DNA of 64,000 nucleotides from JAKACA01 sp050008715 (lineage in GTDB: Bacteria; Actinomycetota; Acidimicrobiia; Acidimicrobiales; Bog-793). Both the position numbers and the translations under genes were made by a program. Location: positions 1 to 64,000 of the forward strand of contig JBEKMC010000001.1 of NCBI GenBank assembly GCA_050008715.1, written 5' to 3'. The notes beneath the pieces are model-generated. The model searched no databases. It saw only the letters and a program-made list of their open reading frames with translations, and had not been told where the DNA came from. Of this stretch, positions 60,468 to 64,000 are shown piece after piece (within the stretch, counting starts at the first letter, position 1; each line of letters begins with the position of its first letter).

Positions 60468-62210
60468 ATGACCGCTCCGGATGAGGTGAGAGTCGGGACG
60501 TTGGCCGAGCTCGCCGAGCGCGGCTGCTTGACGGCCAAGCTGGGCAACCGTCCCGTCTGCGTCTTCTACGACGAGGGCGAGGTGTTCGCCGTCGAGGATC
60601 GATGCCCGCACATGGGTTTCCCGTTGCGGCGGGGGACGGTGCAAGGTGGCTTGCTGACGTGCCATTGGCATCATGCACGCTTCGACCTTGCCTCGGGCGG
60701 GACGCTCGACCCCTTTGCCGACGACGTGCCGGCGTTTCCCGTCGAGATCCGCGACGGCGACGTCATCGTGCTGGCTGCGGCCGACTCCGACCGCGTGGGC
60801 CGCCTTCTCCGGCGGCTCGAAGAGGGACTCGAGCAGGGCATCACGCTCGTCATCGCCAAGGCGGTGCTCGGCCTCCTCGAGGTGGGTGCCGGCGCAGACG
60901 AGATCGTCGAGGCCGGCGTCAGCTTCGGCACGAAGTACCGGGTGCAAGGCTGGGGGCCCGGGCTCACCGTCCTCGTCGCCATGGCGAACGTGCTCCCGGC
61001 GCTCGACCCGGCCGACCGCCCTCTTGCCCTCGTGCACGGTCTGGCCTTCCTGTCGGGCGATACCGCCGGCCGCCCGCCGCGGTTCCCCCTGGCACCCCTC
61101 GAATCGGCCGTCGCCATCTCGAGACTGACCGACTGGTACCGGCGCTTCATCGACACGCGTTCGGCCGACGCCGCAGAGCGAACCTTGGCGACGGCCATCG
61201 CCGCCGGCAACGATCCCTCCGACATCGCCTCGCTGCTCGGTGCGGCCGTCACCGATCACGTCTTCATCGACGAGGGCCACACGATCGACTTCACGAACAA
61301 GGCCTTCGAGTGCCTCGAGCACATCGGCTGGGACCGTGCCGGCGAGGTGCTGACGACGCTCGTCGCCCAAACGGCGTCAGCTCAGCGCCACGAAGAAGAG
61401 TCAGCATGGCGACATCCCGTTGACCTGGCAGCGCTGCTGTCGGCATCGGCGAGCGAGGACGTGCTCAGCGCCAGGCTCGGTGCCGCCTCGGGACGCGAGG
61501 CGACCCCTGTGTTCGGGGACGAGGAGATCGACTCCCTCGCCTGGGTGCTGTTGTCCGACGACCCGGCCGGCATCATCGGGTGCCTCGATCGCGCCCTCGA
61601 CGCCGGCGCCAGTCCAGAGCAGCTCGCCCGTGCGGTCGCCTACGCGGCTGCGCTGCGGATCGTGAGATTCCACACACAGAACGACCACGGCGACTGGAAC
61701 GAGGTCCACCATGCCTTCACCGCCGCCAACGCCGTACATCAATCCATGCTCAGGGCACCTTCGGTCGAGCTCGTCCGGGGTGTGTACCAGGGGGCCATGC
61801 GGGTGTACCTCGATCGTTTCTTGAACGTGCCGGCAGCTCGCCAGCCGTCGGGCGACGAGCCCGCCGACCTGGCCCTGCTGCAGGCGTGCTGGGACTCCGA
61901 GGGTGGTGTCGACGAGGCCGGGCAGATCGCGTACCGGTTCCTCGCCGGCGGCGGCGAGCCGGCCGAGCTGATCGCCGTGCTCGGAAAGGCGCTCCTCACT
62001 GAGGATGCCCAATTCCACTGGTTCCAGATCTACGAGGCGGCAGTGCGCCAATGCGGTGCCTGGCCGCCGGGGAGCGAGCAGGGCCGGCTCATACTCGCCG
62101 GCTGCTCCCGCTTCCTCGCCGCCCACACGCCGACGCGGCGAGAGCGCTCCCAGGTCGTGCGTATCGCCACCCGCCTGCGCCGCGGCGACCCGCTCTACGA
62201 AGAGTCCTGA
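60468..62210 (+). CDS. Rieske-domain protein fused to a large unassigned helical domain
   Basis: A 580-residue protein. Residues 1-105 are a Rieske [2Fe-2S] domain of the ferredoxin type: C46-P-H48 in DRCPHMGF and C65-H-W-H68 in LLTCHWHHARFD supply the four ligands. The remaining 470 residues are mainly helical, without a recognised domain. They contain LVHGLAFLSGD, TDHVFIDEGHTIDFTNKAFE and FHTQNDHGDWNEVHHAFTAA with several His, Asp and Glu residues that could hold a metal or a substrate. It could be a self-contained oxygenase or electron-delivering oxidoreductase. It has its own palindromic operator. Its stop overlaps the end of the convergent helicase gene by 16 bases. Confidence 0.8.
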   Translation: MTAPDEVRVGTLAELAERGCLTAKLGNRPVCVFYDEGEVFAVEDRCPHMGFPLRRGTVQGGLLTCHWHHARFDLASGGTLDPFADDVPAFPVEIRDGDVIVLAAADSDRVGRLLRRLEEGLEQGITLVIAKAVLGLLEVGAGADEIVEAGVSFGTKYRVQGWGPGLTVLVAMANVLPALDPADRPLALVHGLAFLSGDTAGRPPRFPLAPLESAVAISRLTDWYRRFIDTRSADAAERTLATAIAAGNDPSDIASLLGAAVTDHVFIDEGHTIDFTNKAFECLEHIGWDRAGEVLTTLVAQTASAQRHEEESAWRHPVDLAALLSASASEDVLSARLGAASGREATPVFGDEEIDSLAWVLLSDDPAGIIGCLDRALDAGASPEQLARAVAYAAALRIVRFHTQNDHGDWNEVHHAFTAANAVHQSMLRAPSVELVRGVYQGAMRVYLDRFLNVPAARQPSGDEPADLALLQACWDSEGGVDEAGQIAYRFLAGGGEPAELIAVLGKALLTEDAQFHWFQIYEAAVRQCGAWPPGSEQGRLILAGCSRFLAAHTPTRRERSQVVRIATRLRRGDPLYEES

Positions 62211-64000
62211 CTCGGGTGCGGCGCTTGCATCGCCGCGAGGAAGGCGACGGCGTCGGCACGCTCCTTCGTGCGACGCATAGGCGGGAGCGCCTTCACGAGG
62301 TAGCCCGAGTAGCTCGCCGTCGCCAGGCGAGGGTCGAGCACGGCGACGACGCCGCGGTCGGTCTCCGTCCGGATGAGGCGTCCGGCACCCTGGGCCAACA
62401 ACGTCGCCGCCCGCGGAAGGTCGACCAGCCGAAAACCCATCGCGCCCGCCGCCTCCCGTCGTGCAGCCATGAGTGGCTCGTCCGGCCGAGGAAACGGAAT
62501 CTTGTCGATCACGACGAGCGACAGCGTCGCACCGGGCACGTCAACCCCCTGCCAGAACCCCATCGTCGCGAACAGGCATGCCGCCTCCTCCGAGCTGAAT
62601 GCTTGCAGGAGCGCGGCCTTCGGGAGATCGCCCTGCACGTGGACCGGCCACGGGATCCTGGGACGGAGGGCGTCGGCCGCTGCCTGCATCGCCCGGTAGC
62701 TCGTGAACAGCCCGAGCGTGCGGCCGCCGGCTGCCCGGACGAGTGCTTCGAGCTCGTCGTGGAGCGCCGCCTCGGAGTTCGGCCGGCGGCGGTCGGGCAG
62801 GCGGGCGGCGCAATAGAGGAGGCCGTGGCCGGCGTAGTCGAACGGGCTGCCGACGTTGAGCTCCGTGACCGTGCCGGCGGCTGCTCCGAGGCGTTGGGCG
62901 AGGCCGGGCGGCAACGTGGCACTCGTCAGGACGACCGGGATCTCGGCGAACACCTGCTGGGCGAGAAAGCTGCTCACGTCGAGCGGGGCGGACCTCAGAG
63001 AGGGCCGGTCGCCGCCGGTGACCCACACGACCTCCTCCGCCGCCGGGCGCGGGCCGGCGGGGGCGGGCGGGGCGGCGGGGGCGGCGGCAGCGGCGGCGGG
63101 AGCGGCGGCGGGAGCGGCGGCGCCGGCGGCGGGGGCGGGGGCGGCGAGCGGGGCGGGGGCGGCGAGCAAGCACGACTCGAGCTCCTCCCGGCAACGCTCG
63201 ACGGCGAGGAGCGCCCGCAGGGCTCGCTGGGCGGTGTCGCTCGTGGTGGGCTGATCGGACTGGGAGGCGCGCCGCAGCTCGCGTTCGAGCTGCACGAGCC
63301 GGGCCACAGTGAAGCTCACGGCCGGGCCGACCACGTCACCGAGACCGGGAGGCAGCCGCTGTTCGGGGACAGAGGCCAGGGCATCTTCGAAGCGACCGGC
63401 CGCCGCCAGTACTCCGTCCACGGCCTCAGTGCCGGCCCGGGCAGCCCGCCCGCCAGCCGCAACAGGACCGCCGCCGGCATCGAGCCCGCGTCCGGCACTG
63501 TCGAGGGATGGGCGAGCGGCCACGGCGATGCCTCGCAGCCGTCCGGGGCTGACGTCGACGCCGAGACAAGCGGCGAGCACGTCCTCCAACTCGTGCGCCT
63601 CGTCCACGACGAGCGCACCGTGTTCCGGCAACACGGCCCCTCCGCTCCGGAGGTTCGCCCCGAGGAGGTGGAGATTGACGATGACGACGTCCGCCGCGCC
63701 CGCCAGAGCTCTGGCTCGCTCGGTGAAGCAGTCGGCACCGGACGGGCACCGATGAGCACCCGGGCACTCGTCGGCTCCGACGCTGACCGCGGACCATGCT
63801 GTCGGGTGAGGCTCGAAGTCGAGCTCGCCGCGGTCGCCTGACACCGTCGACTCAGACCACTGCACGAGGCGCGTCACCTGCTCACCGAGTGAGCCCCGAA
63901 GGTTCGCGGTGGAGGCGCCGACTCCCTCGAGGCTGCCTTGCCGGCCCGCCTGCTCCATCTCGGCGAGCCGCTGCCGGCAGAGGTAGTTCGATCGGCCCTT
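62195..64000 (-). CDS. DinG/XPD-type DNA helicase (5' end beyond the window)
   Basis: At least 601 residues of a superfamily 2 iron-sulphur helicase. The iron-sulphur cysteines are in GRSNYLCRQRLAEME, then CPGAHRCPSGADCF. The Walker B box is LVVDEAHELED. C-terminal helicase motifs are VVLTSATLPPG, GLFTSYRAMQ, FWQGVDVPGATLSLVVIDKI and LLAQGAGRLIRTETDRG. The Walker A motif lies outside the window. DinG-type enzymes unwind D-loops, R-loops and damaged structures. A long Ala/Pro/Gly-rich insertion (encoded at 63060-63175) interrupts the protein. Confidence 0.93.
   Translation of the reverse strand, partial: KGRSNYLCRQRLAEMEQAGRQGSLEGVGASTANLRGSLGEQVTRLVQWSESTVSGDRGELDFEPHPTAWSAVSVGADECPGAHRCPSGADCFTERARALAGAADVVIVNLHLLGANLRSGGAVLPEHGALVVDEAHELEDVLAACLGVDVSPGRLRGIAVAARPSLDSAGRGLDAGGGPVAAGGRAARAGTEAVDGVLAAAGRFEDALASVPEQRLPPGLGDVVGPAVSFTVARLVQLERELRRASQSDQPTTSDTAQRALRALLAVERCREELESCLLAAPAPLAAPAPAAGAAAPAAAPAAAAAAPAAPPAPAGPRPAAEEVVWVTGGDRPSLRSAPLDVSSFLAQQVFAEIPVVLTSATLPPGLAQRLGAAAGTVTELNVGSPFDYAGHGLLYCAARLPDRRRPNSEAALHDELEALVRAAGGRTLGLFTSYRAMQAAADALRPRIPWPVHVQGDLPKAALLQAFSSEEAACLFATMGFWQGVDVPGATLSLVVIDKIPFPRPDEPLMAARREAAGAMGFRLVDLPRAATLLAQGAGRLIRTETDRGVVAVLDPRLATASYSGYLVKALPPMRRTKERADAVAFLAAMQAPHPSQDSS
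63060..63175. repeat. GC-rich low-complexity insertion in the helicase gene
   Basis: Near-continuous GGCGGC/GGGGGC triplet and hexamer repeats that encode an Ala/Pro-rich segment of about 38 residues between helicase domains. Confidence 0.85.

Noticed and set aside
58074..61370. Very long open frame on the - strand (1098 codons)
   Set aside because: Antisense to the CorC-like gene, era and the Rieske gene. The product is a His/Asp/Gly/Arg-rich mirror of these genes.

Overview
The window is high-GC, densely packed DNA with Shine-Dalgarno-led genes and many GTG starts. It looks like an actinobacterium, most likely of the class Acidimicrobiia or a close relative. The markers are a KstR-like steroid/lipid regulator, a BldD homologue, a mycothiol-dependent maleylpyruvate-isomerase-type protein, the gene order rpsT-lepA-hrcA-dnaJ-rsmE-bldD-hemW-HIT-phoH-ybeY-CBS-era, and a secreted protease ending in the GYW(I/L)V...FG repeats common in secreted Acidimicrobiia proteins. 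The taxonomic call is an inference; there is no rRNA gene here.

Left region (1 to about 12.3 kb). This part differs from the rest: it has long gaps without genes, a fragment of an IS110 transposase, a G-quadruplex tract and less extreme GC bias. Its genes concern ion and proton balance and stress: an OmpR/KdpE-type regulator (cut by the window edge), a universal stress protein, an APC permease coupled to a plasma-membrane-type H+-ATPase, a MarR regulator directly followed by a ClC chloride channel, and a CaCA cation exchanger. The stress protein and exchanger genes share an identical 19-base, foldable leader motif. The region ends at the 3' end of a tRNA-Glu gene, the usual boundary of an integrated island, although no integrase is visible.

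Middle region (12.4 to 42 kb). After a 22-bp-arm palindrome come a NUDIX gene, a mycothiol-dependent enzyme, a large secreted sedolisin-family protease, a GH38 alpha-mannosidase, hisS, a lipoprotein, tRNA-Gln, a DUF218 protein and gltX. gltX overlaps a 3Fe-4S-type ferredoxin gene, the first member of a steroid/lipid degradation locus: ferredoxin, two thiolase-fold proteins without the usual nucleophile cysteine, a DUF35 partner, an acyl-CoA dehydrogenase and a KstR-like repressor. Two KstR-box-like palindromes lie in the divergent promoter and at the start of the repressor gene. A second NUDIX gene, a B12-dependent acyl-CoA mutase large subunit, a VOC protein, a diguanylate cyclase, the three-gene pntAA-pntAB-pntB transhydrogenase operon, a PIN-TRAM membrane protein and a GH18 glycosidase follow.

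Right region (42 to 64 kb). A 1801-residue Ser/Thr kinase-ATPase-GAF-GGDEF fusion precedes the translation, chaperone and cell-biology block listed above. This block contains a BldD homologue that keeps the c-di-GMP-binding residues, so the window encodes two probable c-di-GMP synthases and a probable c-di-GMP-controlled repressor. Beyond era lie a Rieske protein fused to a large unassigned domain behind a palindromic operator, and a DinG/XPD-type helicase running off the end.

To the right of the tRNA-Glu, gene ends and linkers repeatedly carry 15- or 18-bp tandem repeats; I saw none to its left. The hemW gene and one acetyltransferase gene lack any ATG, GTG or TTG start in the expected place.
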